DNA of 64,000 bases from Dermatemys mawii (GCA_007922305.1 ML677343.1:31675987-31739986), one strand, 5' to 3'; counted from the stretch's first letter, positions 12,196-25,340 are shown. Notes: generated from the letters alone by a model not told the origin. Translations and numbers: made by a program.

Positions 12196-13007
12196 GTCTA
12201 AGCAGCACCCTCAGAGTTTGGGTCCCCCAGCCCTCCCCCCCATGGTGAGAAATGTCACCACTGGTGAGCTGGGCCACTGCAGGTCTGCTGGGGAGGGAGC
12301 ATGGTAGGGTTTGTGAGGACCATGCCAGACATGAGCACTCCCTGCATGCTGCAGAATCCACCTCTGAATGGGCTCCTTCCCTACCACTCATCAGCAGCTA
12401 TAGAGGAGGCCAGGCTGATGGAGCCATCGCTTTGCAGATCCACAGGCTGGTCCCCCACAAAGCTGGGGTACAAGGGCTGCCTGGCCCTGTCACAGCAACC
12501 CGGAGCAGCTCCATGGCATCGGAGTGGCAGAATTCCTTCCTCAGCCTGGCTGTTGGTGTGTGCCGGGGCCAGAATTAGGCCAGAGGTTCAGCATGGGTCT
12601 GGGCTGTTTCGGGTTGTCTGCCTCCAGATTCAGGGACAAGAAGACCCAGCTGCCATCCTGTTAGATTCACGGCCAGTAGGTTTCCCTTGCATCGTAAGAG
12701 ATGGAAGCTGAGTGAAAACTCCAAATGGAAGCTCAGAATCTGCAGGAGTTGATGGGTAAGCCTGGCATAAAACTGCTTCCTCTCTGCTGGTGAGTGGGCA
12801 AGTAGATTTCTCAAGCCCTGGATTTAGCAAAGAAATAAAATCTCCGTCTTTGCAATCTGTGACCTTAAAGCATAGACTAGATCTGCAGGAGGGAGACCGG
12901 AAGAAAAAGCTGTCAGGTGCACCATCTACTGGATTTTGAGGGTATGGGCAAGGATTCAGGTCCGTTGAGACCTGTGCAGACAAACACATGCTCAAAAGAT
13001 GAACCAG
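12196..13007. other. No recognised feature
   Basis: Overlapping ORFs of 108-136 codons at 12252-12995 lie on both strands, have no domain and are best explained by a stop-poor GC-rich stretch. Confidence 0.45.
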
Positions 13008-13077
13008 GGGGGCTTAAACCCTGCTCCTGTTGAAATCAGCAGGAGTTTTGCCACTGACTTAGGAGCACAATCACTGA
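13008..13077. mobile_element. Short MITE-like palindrome
   Basis: CTGCTCCTGTTGAAATCAGC is followed by a mirrored AGGAGTTTTGCCACTGACTT arm, the same type as 5034-5104. Confidence 0.4.
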
Positions 13078-13478
13078 GTCTGTTAGAAGAGTGACACTGC
13101 CTGGGAATCTCTTGCCGGCAGAGGAAGCCGTGATGGAGAAGAAGGTGTGCCTGTTTATGGAGCACAACGGGCTAGCGCCGTTCTGCAGTGGCCTAAGGTA
13201 CTATAACACCGCTGAATGGTGTAAGAGCACTGGAGCAGCGTGGCGACAGAGAGGAGAAAGAATCACTCTGGAGAGGGAAAAAAATCACTCTGGAGTCTAA
13301 TGCCGTCCAGCCTATCTTTAAAGGGACTCAGAAGCGGTTTTTCTAAATGACTTCTTTGCTCACTGCTGTTTAGCAAACTCCCTTGGCTCTTTGGAAATGA
13401 ACTGTCTTCTTACCCAAAAGCATCTGGAGGGGCTCAAGAAATTCACCCGTCCTCCAGAGATAAATACATGACAACCAT

Positions 13479-13560
13479 GTTGTTATTCTTTCTTTATATT
13501 GCAGTAGCTCCCAGGATCAAGGCTCCACTGTGTGAGGTGCTGTATAAATACATAAAAAGA
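13479..13560 (-). repeat. MIR-type SINE tail fragment
   Basis: The run of AGTAGCTCCCAGGATCAAGG and GTGAGGTGCTGTATAAATAC matches the 3' tail of the SINE family seen at 43510 and 46305, here in the minus orientation. Confidence 0.55.
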
Positions 13561-14344
13561 TGTCCTGCAGAGCTTATAAGTGATTAAATTATCTCTCTGT
13601 ACGTAAAGGGTTTTCTTTAACCAAACCCTTTTAGCCTGGAAATACTCCAGATACCAAACTCCCATTCAGACCCCAAAGCCTCGATGAATCAATACTGAGC
13701 TGAAAAATATTTAAGACGCAGCTCAGCCCGAAGCGTGAGGATGTAAATGGCCATAGCTCCCTTGCTGATTTCCCCCAGCTGAGGATCTGGCAGAAAGAGT
13801 CTTTCAAAGCACAGGGATCTCTGAAAAGCCCCATTTTTGCACCGATACAGGTGTTCAGAAAGGCAATTTGTTCAGTTTGTCCAGCAGATGTTATTGGGAA
13901 GCTGCCAAGTTTCACCCCTTGAGATATTGATTACAAGGATGTTGAAAGCACAGGCGCAGACGTCGCTGGAGCAATATATATAATGTGGGTTTAAGGAATC
14001 TTGAGATAAATGCTACTTTTTATATTAAAAGGAGGACGTCTTGCAAGGCTCGGAGGGGAAGCTGAATCGCAACCTGTGTTTGAGTGGAAACGTGTCTAGG
14101 ATGCAGAATGTTTTCCATAACACAGGCCGGTTTGTGTGGGTTCACCTGGGCAGGAAGTTCTGGGGTAAAGTGATACCCCACAAAGCACAGGGATCCTTCT
14201 CCGACACCCCCTTTCCTAAACCTGATAGCTGCAGGCGATTGCTAATGAGATAAACATCCGCTTTGCAGCAGCTCTTGTGTGCAGGCAACATGTGTGAAAA
14301 TGATCAGTTGTGACATTTCGGCGGAAAGTGCAGGAAGCATAATG
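13561..14344. other. No recognised feature
   Basis: Nothing supported; a TATATATA-like run lies near 13974. Confidence 0.45.
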
Positions 14345-14443
14345 GGCCAAATCCTGCTCGTTGTGCATGCCCAGAGTCACTGCTCACGCTTCACAAGAGT
14401 TGCTCTGGGTTTGCACCAGTGTCACTGGGAGCCAAATTTGCCC
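14345..14443. mobile_element. Eroded MITE-like palindrome
   Basis: GGCCAAATCCTGCTCG at the left and GGGAGCCAAATTTGCCC at the right belong to the amniote palindromic class with a TTGCACCAGTGTCACTGGGA core. Confidence 0.35.
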
Positions 14444-14547
14444 TTTTATGCTCTTTTTTTTTTTAGCTTCCACTGAAACTTGGTGGTGTTTTGACGCTTC
14501 CCCAGTTTTGTTCCCAGTAAGTATCACCAAATGCGGAGACGCACACA

Positions 14548-14640
14548 GAACTAGTGCTCTGGAACAGCTACTGGCGGGATGAAACCATGATCTAATGAGA
14601 GACCCCACTGCCAATCCTCTGAACTACCCAGGCCCCTAAT
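14548..14640 (-). repeat. tRNA-derived SINE fragment
   Basis: On the minus strand there is an A-box-like TAGTTCAGAGGATTGGC and a B-box-like GGTTTCATCCC at tRNA spacing. Flanks do not fold into a tRNA, so it is not a tRNA gene. Confidence 0.5.
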
Positions 14641-15654
14641 CGTTTTTTACTATACGATCAGGGCCTGATTTTCAAACATTAGGCTCCGTTTCTCCAGGTG
14701 CAAGTAACTGCAGCTGCAGTTTTGTGACCCCATACACCAGCATATACTCACCTATATATCTACGGGCCTAATCCAGTGCGCATTGAGTCCATATGACTTC
14801 AGTGACTCCAGTGAACATGGGATCAGGCACCAACCAGCAAATCATTGATTTAAACATCTAAGTGTCCTAGATGCAAAAAGGCACCCATATATGTTTTGCT
14901 CCTAATCTTTTATCCTCAAAAATAGCGGCTAGGTGAGGCCAGGCTGAAAACTTGGTTCTCAATAGCACCCTTTGGAACAACCCCAAGACAATGGGAGTTG
15001 AGGACATTTAGCCCGTTGTCGGGCTGGAATATGTAATGATACATTTTGCTTTTTATGGAAAATAATCTAAATCCCAGCCCTTGTTACTTCCCATCTCCCC
15101 ACAGTGTGAGGTAGTGTGGCATTTCTGAGTAAGTCCATCCACAGGAGTCAGAGACGTGCCCAGGGGTACAATTTGTGTATCGTGTAACCGCTGGTGTCTC
15201 CGCAAGTAGACGTGTCCTCATGGCGAATACTTGCAGTGACTGCTCTCCTGGGTCACTTGCCTCTCAAAGATGGTTGTGCCAAGTTTAAACATCACCGGAT
15301 TTCCAGGTGAGGTAACAACCTCATTGTTCTGTGAATTCATTCTCAGACTATGCAGGTTTAATGTGATCCTAAATTCATGCTGATTCAACAGCTGATTTAG
15401 AACAGCTAAATAGCTGGCTGATATAAACAGTTTCTGGTGTCCCTCAGATTCGGGATCCTCTGGGATGCTTTCTTCTGGGAGGGAAAACATCCCTGTGTGC
15501 ATGTTCATGCCCACTGCAAGTAGATGCTTTCCTCTTCCACAGCTCTGCCAATGCTACTGAATAATGATTTGCAGTGCCTCTGCTGTGTAATGGTTCGGTC
15601 TCCCCTAACCAGAGATCACTGCTCATGCTGTGATTAGAGCTGGATGAAATCTCT
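14641..15654. other. No gene; possible eroded MITE at 14660-14830
   Basis: GGGCCTGATTTTCAAACATT and ATCCAGTGCGCATTGAG phrases resemble common small palindromes, but no clear ends are seen. Confidence 0.35.
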
Positions 15655-16040
15655 GAATGAAGGTTCTTCATTGAAAATCAGCCTCTTCCCACCAAAACCA
15701 GAAATCTTCATGTGAAAATTTTACATTTTGGAAATTCTTTGTTTTTCTGACAAAACCTGAAAACAAAAAAAGAGAACTTTTCCAGAAGTTTTGGGGTTTT
15801 TTTCCTATCTTCCACAGTCTCCTCCTTTTCAGCGGCAAAAGGGAAATGGGGGAGAAAAGGGAAGAAAAGACCCTGAAAAACAAACATTTTGAAAACTTTC
15901 CATAAAAACTTTGTGAATAAACCTAAAATTGATCCTTGTTTGAAACCTGTGGAATTAAAATGAGCAGCCTGGATTCTTTGCAATTTCTCCATCAGCTCTA
16001 GCAGTGATTTGAGTGACAAGGACAAATGCCCCTTTTGGAA
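15655..16040. repeat. Purine/pyrimidine-skewed repeat-like tract
   Basis: Many short runs such as GAAAATTTTACATTTTGGAAA and CAAAACCTGAAAACAAAAAA suggest an old interspersed 'aaaatttt' repeat. Minus-strand ORFs here (Phe/Lys-rich) are a by-product of composition. Confidence 0.35.
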
Positions 16041-16769
16041 TTTATCAGAGAGTACCATCCTCCGATTCCTTTTTGGGTCATCTCAGGTCTTCTTGTCATC
16101 TGAGATTCTAATAACTGGATGCATGTGTTTCTTTAGTGGAGTGGAAATCTTGGCAAGCCTGAGAGAAGTTACTACTCCCTTTTACTAGTGTAATTCCAAG
16201 CATCAGTGTTCTTAGGGTGACATCTGCACAAGGACCAACAGCCTCCTGGGATACTGAGTATGGAAGGTGCTGCAGAAGACCTTGTTATGTTCTCCTGCGT
16301 CCTTACAGCCTTTCTGGACTGGGCAAAGCAGTTACATTTTTTGTAAATGTGCCGTAGCTATGTCCTGACTAGCAAGGCATTGTAAGGGCTGGATGCTGGC
16401 ATAGGGGGCCGGTGATGCATTATAGAGCCTTTCACCTCTAAGTAACTGGTTCAAAGCCAACCTACATAGTCATCAAAAATGACTGGGAGCGGGGGAGTTG
16501 TTAAGTAGCTTGGTTTGTAGGTCTCTGTGGACAAATGTCCATCTTACCATGCCTCTGGGCACTAATTGGCCTCCTTGCTGTCAGTCTTAGCAGAGATTTG
16601 AATGGATCGTGGAGGCTTTCTCATGCCTACCTGAGTGCCCTCCAGCAAAAGGCTGGAATATATTTGTATGGGGTGTGGAGAATCTCATGCTGCTGCCCAG
16701 CACTGTGTCTATGCTAAGGATAGAGGAGGTCAGTCTCCAGGGACGTCAGTCCAGCACTGAAGGAGCCGA
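16041..16769. other. No recognised feature
   Basis: Nothing supported on either strand. Confidence 0.45.
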
Positions 16770-16840
16770 AGCCGCGTAGAGACTGCTACTTTCAGTGCTG
16801 GAGGCCCCAGGTTCAATTCCCAGGGCTGGCCCACCTAAAG
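16770..16840 (+). repeat. tRNA-derived SINE fragment
   Basis: A B-box-like GGTTCAATTCC is preceded by AGTGCTGGAGGCCCCA in the arrangement seen in the family at 12001. Confidence 0.4.
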
Positions 16841-18950
16841 GCTGTTACACAGTGTGATGGCTGTTCTTGAGGAGAGCGGGTTCCAGATCCCTTTTGTTGG
16901 TGGGGGAGCTGGCATTGTTTTCCTTCTTGATGCTGCCAGAGGCTAAACCTGGTCATCTGATTGGCAGGGAACTCCCTTCACAGAGATGAGGAGCCCCCAC
17001 CAGTGGCCGCTTTCGCCCATCTTGAAGGCCTGAGGCATTGCCACAAAGCCAACCCGCGAGGGCAAGACACCAAGGGCCACTCCATGCTGAAACAGCCAGC
17101 ACACCTGTATCGTGCTACTGCCTGGGGGAGGCCCTTCCAAAGGGGCCCAGTTCATCACTAAAAGACAGTTGTTTGGTACACACACATCCCATTCCCCGGG
17201 CAAATAGTTTGTTCCAAAGAGGAAGAGACTTCCAAGACCAGAGAGTCGCCATAACCACGCAGGCAGACGGCATCTCCAGTTGGAAGGAAATGGGAGTGAT
17301 TGAATGTCGGCGGCTGTTACAGGCATTACAGCAGTATCCTTAGCTCAGAACCGATCTTACTCAATTGATTTCTTTAGAAGATACTGTCCCTACCTATTGC
17401 TGCGTCGCAGCCTGGAGTGTCAGCAGCTTAGTAATAATAATGCCTGAAGAATAATACTCTGAGGGAGTAGGAACTTCCCGGTTCTCTCTTGGCTAGAGGG
17501 TATGTTTGGGGAATACTTTAGGATGAGTAATGTTCTCCTTGACCTGGGACATGAGATCTTTAACACGGCACCTACTTCCCAGCTGGAATTCATTGTCCCT
17601 CATGTACAGCTCGGTACATCGTTTCCCACCTCACACAGCAGTGGCAAAAGGAAAATATTTTCACGGTGCCTTTCTTCAGCCCCCTGAAATATCTCATTTT
17701 AACGTTTTTGAACCGATGACAGAAAAGGACGTAGAAGTGGGAAGGGGAATTTTATCCCGTGGCATTTCTCTGGAGAAACGACCTCCTAACTAGACAGAGG
17801 CTGGGCTTGTCTAGTGGATGAATATTAGCATTATTCAATCACATTTACTCACAGATGGGGCCTGTTTAAAAAAAAAAGAAATACAGGCATTCACTGAGTT
17901 TCCCTCACCCAGGGTTCGTGAGGCCGGGTTGTTTTGTAACCTGCCATTGTTGGGAGACAGTGATCGTATGAAAGGCCCGATCTATGGTTGGCCTGGCTAG
18001 GAGCTGGCAGCCCTCGCAGTTTATGAAGTGTGTGTTCTTTCTGCGGTTGCCGTTGCTGCGAGAGATGTTTTCCTAGGCACATCTGCCGTCCACGCTTTCT
18101 GTCACTGAAGAATGAGGCGAGAAAGGTGAGCGGAATCCTACCCTCAAAGGCTTAGGAGGCTGGACTAATTACCGCCCGTGGTCTGCCTGTTGCGTTTGCT
18201 GGTGGAGACAGTGGGTGTCTTTCTGACAACAACTGGGATTCGTGTGCTGGGAATCAGCTAAGGGGCAGGTTGGAGCCCTGGAGTGCTCTTCATGTGCCTT
18301 TCCTACTCCCCCATGGCTTATTACAGAAGCGGGTCCGTCCCACTGTGTCGTGATGGGCCAAAGTCATGACTGTTGGATGTTTTCAGGGTTAATTTGCCAT
18401 CACCAGGTACAAAGATATATCCTCCCACCCCCACTGATTTAATTCATCTCCATATATCTACAGACAAAGGATGTGCGGGGAGGGGAAGAGACTGCAAATG
18501 TCTGGCAGCTGTCACTAGGTGAGGTTAATTTTCCAGTTGACTGTTCACCTCTTTTAAAGTGCTGGGCTATCACTTACTAATGCCGCCAGCTTACGTTATG
18601 CAAATACCTTAAATACGTTGGCTTGCTGCCAGCCACCTCTGCGCTGTTCGCACAATGTTCCGATCTTGAACTTGGCGATGGAGAGAAAAGTTTCCCCCTC
18701 CATAGTGTGTTTACCCCACTGTTTCTCTGGGAGGAACGCCGCACCTCCACTCCTTTGCACACACTAAAGCATTTTAGCCCCAACAGCACCCACCGTAAAA
18801 TCAAAGAGTCTCCAGATTGTCTGTGGGTACAGGGAACAATTCACCAGGGTGGAGAGTTTCCACAGCATGCTTTCTGCCTTGGGGTCTTTGACAGTGATGT
18901 GTCAGATAAATTGTAGGCTTCCTGGAAGCTTCCAGATGTTTTCTGTTTGG
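16841..18950. other. No recognised feature over about 2.1 kb
   Basis: Opposing ORFs of 101-127 codons at 16943-17343 overlap on both strands and lack any domain. An A8 run lies near 17870. No repeats I can name. Confidence 0.45.
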
Positions 18951-19220
18951 AGGCAGTGTGGTCTAGTGGATAGAGCATGGGGCTGGAACTCAGATGCCTG
19001 CTTCTGCCACTGACCTGCTGGGTGACCGTGGCCTAGTCCCTTCTTCTCTCTGTGACTTGTTTAAGCTCCTGCCTTATTCCTGTCTTGTCTGCTGGGGAGG
19101 GATTGTCTCTTACCCTGTGTATGTGCAGGGCTTAGCACAGTGAGCTCCCGATCTCAGTCAGGGACTCTGAACGCCACCATCACATTAGTAGTGGAAGGAC
19201 ACAGTACAATAACAACAGTC
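18951..19220 (+). repeat. MIR-type SINE, nearly full length
   Basis: A tRNA-like head with A box TGGTCTAGTGG (18959-18969) is followed by a CCACTGACCTGCTGGGTGACC core and by the family's tail (GTGCAGGGCTTAGCACAGTG). It is the best intact copy in the window and defines the order used to recognise the other copies. Confidence 0.7.
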
Positions 19221-19229
19221 ATTTACAGC

Positions 19230-19351
19230 TAGGGGACCGGACAGCAAATGTGGAACATCGGGACAGAGGGTAAAGGGTAATAAGAGCCTGTATAAGAAAA
19301 AGACCCAAAAATCGGGACGGTCCCTATAAAATCGGGACATCTGGTCATCCT
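19230..19351 (-). mobile_element. 122 bp MITE with 9 bp target duplication (copy A)
   Basis: Inverted ends TAGGGGACC and GGTCATCCT bracket the element, flanked by perfect direct repeats ATTTACAGC (19221-19229, 19352-19360). It is the reverse orientation of copies B and C. Confidence 0.85.
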
Positions 19352-19360
19352 ATTTACAGC

Positions 19361-22300
19361 AGGCATCGCTCTGACTAGAGATAGGCAAAAGGTTCTGCTG
19401 AGGAAAAACAAGAGAGGGCTGGCAGCTCCCCCGCTCTCCCAGAACAGGTTGTCTCATGGGATTTCTGGGATTGCCACACCTGCTTCTGGTTAGGCCAAAA
19501 GTGCCATGAGATCCACCTTCCCTGAGATTTAGGCCCTGACTGTTGAAGGTGGGACAAAAAGATGCAGGGCCGCCTGTGAAAATGAAATGGAGCCGTTCTG
19601 AACCTGCAACAAGGTTTGTGTTGGGGTCTGGCAAGCGGGGGAAAGTTTGGGGCTGTCCTTCTATGCTTCCAAATGGGTTCCCTCGTTCCTTGCATGGGGC
19701 TGTCTCAATGCCTTTTCATTGGATCTGTTGCGATGAAGTGGCTAGGGTGTAACTGCTTAGCTAGTCCCTCCTGGATAGAATCCAAACTGTCCGCCAATGT
19801 CTCATAGGCCCTGTACTGCTAATAGCTCGTTCTTTAGTCAGGCCATTAGGGCCAGGCTCTTGGGGTGGGGGAATCTGGGTTTTAGCCTTGGTGTCACCCT
19901 GAAGTTCTGAATGACCATGACTGGCAGTCCATTGACAATCACAAAGTCCTGGGTAACCTCAGGTGTGTTATAATGGGGTCAAACTTTGGTAATTTGGAGA
20001 GAGGAACTACAGGTGACTCGGCCTATTTCTCACGTTTCTCCTGTGGAATAGAAGTGTTTCCTGAGAACCCAGGGCCCCGCCATCTGGGACGTTTTCTTTA
20101 GGTTCTGCCTCCTGGCATGAAGCCACGGCAGCTATTATCAGCAGAAGTGCCTGTGCGGCTAGTCTCCTTGTTTACATGCCATAGCGCTGCTGGCAGGGCG
20201 TTTTCAGAGAGCCACCCTGCTTTCTGCTCCCGACTCCTCCGCTCGTTCTGCCACACCCGGGATTTGCAGCCTTTCCCGGGCAGACGTGTGTGTGTGTGTG
20301 AAATGTGCTGACTCAGGGGCCAAGGGTGATAGCTGGGAACAGTTCTGTGCTGGCATAAAGCCAATTAGTACATGCTTTTGAAAGTCAGTTTGAGGTTTTA
20401 TGCACATGGATGATCCATGATTAGTGCCTCAAAACAAATTTAAATAAATAGTCCTCAATACTGGGTGCTTCCCTTGTAGGTGGCTCTGGAGCTCCTGCAA
20501 AGCTCTGTTCCTGCCTGGGAATCCCATTCCCACAGAGAGATTGGCGGACTGATTGGCAGAGCTTGGCCAAGAGCAGGAAAGGGAGAGGTGCTGGAGGAAA
20601 CCCTTCCTGGCAGAGAGATCTAGTCATTTCACTGGGACCGTGGGCTAAGCGCCATTAGATAGCACGTTTAAAACAAACGTAGATAAAACACCAATGAGTG
20701 CATGATAGGGGAATGATCCTACATCGACAGGGAGGGACTGGATAAACCTCAGCCAGCCCACAAAGCACAGAGAGGGTTTTTAAAAAGCCAAGGTGAGTTA
20801 GAAACCCAACTTCCATTGAATTTCCCTGGGACGTCTAACCTCCTACAGCGCCAAGGTTTTTACCACATGAAACATTTCAGTGTCAAACAGATGGAGAGCT
20901 TCACGTTTCACAGCTTTCTTAGGGCTGGGGGGAGGTGAAGGACCTGCTGCTACGTACGAGGTGGTAGGAGAGGTTCTTACACTCAGGGAGATGGCCAAGA
21001 ATTCTGAGGGATGGAGGAAATCCCATTATTATATGCTACACTTGGACAGAGCAATGGGCGGTTTGAAGAGTTGCATTCCCACCCCGCCACAGTCCGCTCT
21101 TGTCTCGCAGCACTGGCAGGAAGGACCAGGGAGGAGCTGCCTTGTGCTAGAGTGGAATGGAACGGTTGCCCAGTTGGCATCAGTCAAGGTCATTCCCAAG
21201 TCTGCAACACGACGGAGTTTCCTCAGCCTAAATGAGCACATAGAGCTTAAAAACAAGGGCACAGATGACAAGTGCAAGGCAAGCTGCCATTGCTGAGTGC
21301 TTACAGGGCCTGACTTGCTAGACACATCAATGGAATCAGGGAAGATCGTGATATAAGAGGCCTATGAGGTCATCTTGAGATGCCCAGGCCCAGTGCAAGA
21401 TTGTTCCCTACGATATATTGCTTGGCGGTTAGTCTGGTTTCAGATACTCAAGTAGTGGGGCTGGTACCATTAGGAAAGTCTGAGCTTCAGAGATTCCCAT
21501 CCTGGGAATTAGCAATGGGCAAGGATTTTGTTTAACTAGCTGGTCCATCAACAGCCATGACAGGATTGTTTTGCTACAGGACATTTTCTCTAGTGCTTTG
21601 TTGGACCTAAAAGTAAACCCTTTCCTCTGCCATACACCCGTGGACATGAGAATGAGTCTCTTTCCTACTCTTTCTCTCCTCTGTATTTCTGGGCACGGGG
21701 TCTCTGCCCTAACACTGTCTGGTCCCATTCAAGAAGATCCCCAAAGACCAGGGAAGCTTTCCAGCTGAAGTTGAATCTCCATAGCACAGAGTGCACTAGA
21801 ATGAGGACTGGAAACCATTGGCCAGTGTTTATATCCTTACAGCTATATGGAGTGGGCCTCAGAGAAGTTTTTTAAGAGAGGCTTCACCCTGAAATAAATT
21901 ATACAGCCCGTGAGTTAGAAAGAGGAGAAACCTGCAAAGGCTTCTGGGAGGCGATACAAGCAGGATCTGGGGATGGTTAGTGGATGCAGAGCTCCAGGAT
22001 ACAAACCGAAAAGCTGCCAAATCTCCAACTTAGAGAAGAGAAACCTGAGGGCAGGACACACCCTATCTCAGCACTGCAGGAAGCCCAGACTGATGTATCA
22101 GAGTAGGGAGGTGAAATTTAACAAATGCAAGGCTTAAGGTCTGCGCTAGAGCTTTGTAGTCAGCTGTGGCTGATGGCTTAGCACACTGAGTTCTTCCGTT
22201 TCTGACGACAGCACTTCCGTGTGGCACGTTTTCCAGGCGGTGTGTTTCCATTGCATCATGACGCGCACACGGGGTTAGGTTTTGGGTCCAAGCTAAATTT

Positions 22301-22786
22301 AGGGTATTTGTAAGAGGTTTAACTTTGCAGGAGGAGGTGATGAGGCCATGACAGAGGTGGCAGCCCTAAGGGACACATGAATAGTCCATACGCAGCAATC
22401 ATTACCTAGGCACCACTTTGCAACACAACAAATCCTGGCAGAGACCTCATTGGTGACACAGCCCAAGGATCCAGCTCTTTCTGAAGTGCAAACGGCCATG
22501 GAACAGAAGCAAGCAGGGATGATAAAAACCTGTGTCTTAACAAGCCAGGTCTTATGGAGCCAGTCCTTGCTGCTAAGGATTATTTCTTAACTCTCCCGCC
22601 TATAAAATGCTGTGAATCCAGCAGGGAATATTATTTAACGTGCTGGAGAGGATGCTGTCTGAGCTATTTACCAAGGCAAATTTTTCTTCAAACAAAGGGG
22701 TCAATTCTTAGTCGGACTGCAGAAGGCCAAACCTGATTGTTCTTTGAGTTGCCAGGGAGAAGCCATGGGCCATAAGGAGGAGGTAC
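19361..22786. other. No gene recognised over about 3.4 kb
   Basis: A (GT)n run lies at about 20287-20300. The longest ORF here (20880-21296, 138 codons) is contradicted by an equally open antisense frame and shows no domain. Confidence 0.45.
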
Positions 22787-22795
22787 TGCCTACTG

Positions 22796-22911
22796 AGGGT
22801 GACCAGATGTCCCGATTTTATAAGGGCAATCCCGATTTTGGGGTCTTTCTCTTATATAGGCTCCTATTATCCCCCACCCTGATTTTTCACACTTGTAGTC
22901 TGGTCACCCTA
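22796..22911 (+). mobile_element. 116 bp MITE with 9 bp target duplication (copy B)
   Basis: Ends AGGGTGACCAGA and TCTGGTCACCCTA, flanked by perfect TGCCTACTG repeats (22787-22795, 22912-22920). The interior (CCCGATTTTATAAGGGC, TCTTATATAGG) matches copy C. Confidence 0.85.
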
Positions 22912-22920
22912 TGCCTACTG

Positions 22921-24848
22921 CACTTCATCAGACAGAATTCCCTTTGTTCAAGGGCACGTTCGCCTTGTCAGATGATGAGTTTGTTGCAGATACGTCCTTC
23001 CCTTTTAACCCAGTGTTTCACACACACACACAATATCCCTCCTGAATATTATCCTAAATGATCACTAGCTCTTCCTGGTCTCCAGTATGCCTAGGAATCC
23101 TACAAACCTGCCATGCCATTCTTGTGCCTAGTTATCCCAAAATTCAAGACCATGCAACTGGCTGCATCTCATTCCCTTTGGAGTTGGAGATGACGTTGTA
23201 GGAAACAGGAGGCCTTGGTGCTGACAGGCGGCATTGACAGAACAGTAGGAAAATGTTTCAATACGTATATATACTGGGGAAATAGGGACTGGAGTCCTAT
23301 TTTTTTAAAAAATAGTAGAGAGCATCATTTAAAGAAGGTGTGAATTCACAGTAAATTAAGTGTCCAGACAGAAGCAGCTTTAAAAACCTCTCTCTGCAAG
23401 GTGTGAAAGTTGGCAAGAGTCCCCGTTTTCCAGCAGTGACACGTGTGGGTTGTTGGGGGGGTTTGGGTGGAGGAGGGTGAGTGTGGGTTTTTTTCATCAG
23501 AATGTCTGTGTCCCAGTTACAGGTCACCGAGAGTCTAAGCTGTCTGGGAGAGCAGCGGGTCTCTCCCTTTTCTATCTCCTCTCCTCCAGCCTTATGCTGG
23601 AGCCATATTGGCTCCTGCAGCAGGGGAAAGAGATTTCATCATTTTTATCTAAATACTATGGGCTAGACAAGAGACTAATATCTGCCTCGCCTGTTACTCT
23701 CTGTCCAGCTCCAGGAGCAAAAAGCTGCTTTTTTCCCCCATAAACTCTGATAAATCGTTTTGTGCCATGTTCTTCAAATGACAATGTGTGCAATGGCAGT
23801 TTCTTCTCCAGTGTTATCCTTGCACAAGACACATCTAGGGCTTTGCACGGGAACAATGTAGGAATATGTAAAGTGTATTTGAATGTGTCCCAATCCTAGG
23901 AATGCGGGGGGTAAGGGAGGGATGTCTGTGTGTTTGTGTGTGTCTTTATCCCAATCCACAGAAGATGGGAGACTTTCAAAGCTCCCAGGCACGCAGCCTG
24001 GTTCTTTTGCTCAAGTTGGAGTCAATTCCCAGCTCTTCCACTACCTCGCCGTGTAATTTGGTGCAAGGGCCTGTTATTCCTGGGTAACGTGGGGGTAACA
24101 GGATATAGCTCACAGGGAAGATGCATGGTTCCTAGTTCGCATTTGGACTACACATGGAGATCATCTGACAGAAGGTGCCGGAAAAGTGTAACCCCAGGGA
24201 CTATCGCTCCTGGATCTTTAACCTGGGCTGAGCAGCTTGCTCCAGCCTACAGAGAACTGTTACAACTAAGGTACAAACCCTGAAGGAAAAGTCTTTTTGT
24301 GATGGAAACCGTACCGGATATGTCATGATCACGAACCCTTCAGCTCAACTTAGCACATATTCGGTTAGACTTTTGCCCTTCTAATCCACCGAGCCCCGTA
24401 GGTATCTTCCTACTTTATATTCGGCGTTCCTGGAGTAGGAGATCGGAAGGGGAAAATGATTTCCCCCGAAATAGCTCTTGCTGTCAGTGCCTGGGATGGC
24501 AATTCCCTTTAGTTTGACAGAACTGAGAGCCCATTTGATCTGAATGGCTTGAAATTAAGGAGGAGGCTGGCTGCTGAGAGAAGGTGCCCTGGAAAGGCAT
24601 AGGATCCCATTTACAAGGGTATTTATGCAGGTCATTGGCCCTCTCCCTTAGGAAGCACCTAGTGGCTCCCGTACAATCTCCTCCTTACATTTCATCCCTT
24701 TATAAAGTTAAGTCTAAAGAGAGGACTTCATATTTAGACAGCTTTGGCTCCCTCTTCGGGAAGTCTGAATAAACAGCATCACACTCCATCTGTGCATTTA
24801 TCTGTACCACCACCTGGATTTGGTGCTGGAACTTGAGTAAAAGGGAGC
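22921..24848. other. No gene; (CA)n run and possible MIR fragment
   Basis: A short (CA)n tract lies at 23020-23032. A possible MIR-type SINE core is visible at 24000-24070 (CAATTCCCAGCTCTTCCACTA). Otherwise nothing supported. Confidence 0.4.
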
Positions 24849-24857
24849 AGTTGTGAG

Positions 24858-24980
24858 TACGGTGACCAGATTTCCCAACTTTATAGGGACAGTTCTGATA
24901 TTCTGGGCTTTGTCTTATATAGGCACCTAATACCCCCCACCCCCTGTCCTGATTTTTCACACTTGCCGTCTGGTCACCCT
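24858..24980 (+). mobile_element. 123 bp MITE with 9 bp target duplication (copy C)
   Basis: Ends TACGGTGACCAGA and GTCTGGTCACCCT, flanked by perfect AGTTGTGAG repeats (24849-24857, 24981-24989). Confidence 0.85.
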
Positions 24981-24989
24981 AGTTGTGAG

Positions 24990-25340
24990 GGGAACGTCAA
25001 GTGTACGTTAACATCGTTAAAATCGGAATGGTATGGTCTGCAGAGGCCACTGGTTAGTTTTATCTCAATCATTCTACTATTATACTTATTCAGGAAGGGA
25101 TTTTTATTTTTTTTTAAATTTACTTTTCTTTTACATAGAACCAAATTATAATCACTTTTAATTGAAAAAAAAAACTGATAATACTCTGAACTAAATTTCT
25201 GGGAGATTAATTAACAGTGCAATAAACCCCCAAAGGAAATGCTCATTAATCTTGCCTTTCAGAAGCAAATTTCAGAAGAGAGCTGATTTAAAACATTGCT
25301 AATAATTAGAGGGAAGTTGACAGCTGAATCCCCAACCCTG
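24990..25340. other. AT-rich single-copy-looking block
   Basis: Contains TTTTTTTTT/AAAAAAAAA runs, GATTAATTAACAGTGC, CATTAATCTTGCC and GCTAATAATTAGAGG. It does not resemble a repeat and has homeobox-type cores, so it is a candidate non-coding conserved element. Confidence 0.3.

Noticed and set aside
20880..21296. 138-codon plus ORF
   Set aside because: No domain, no exon signals, and an antisense ORF of similar length overlaps it.
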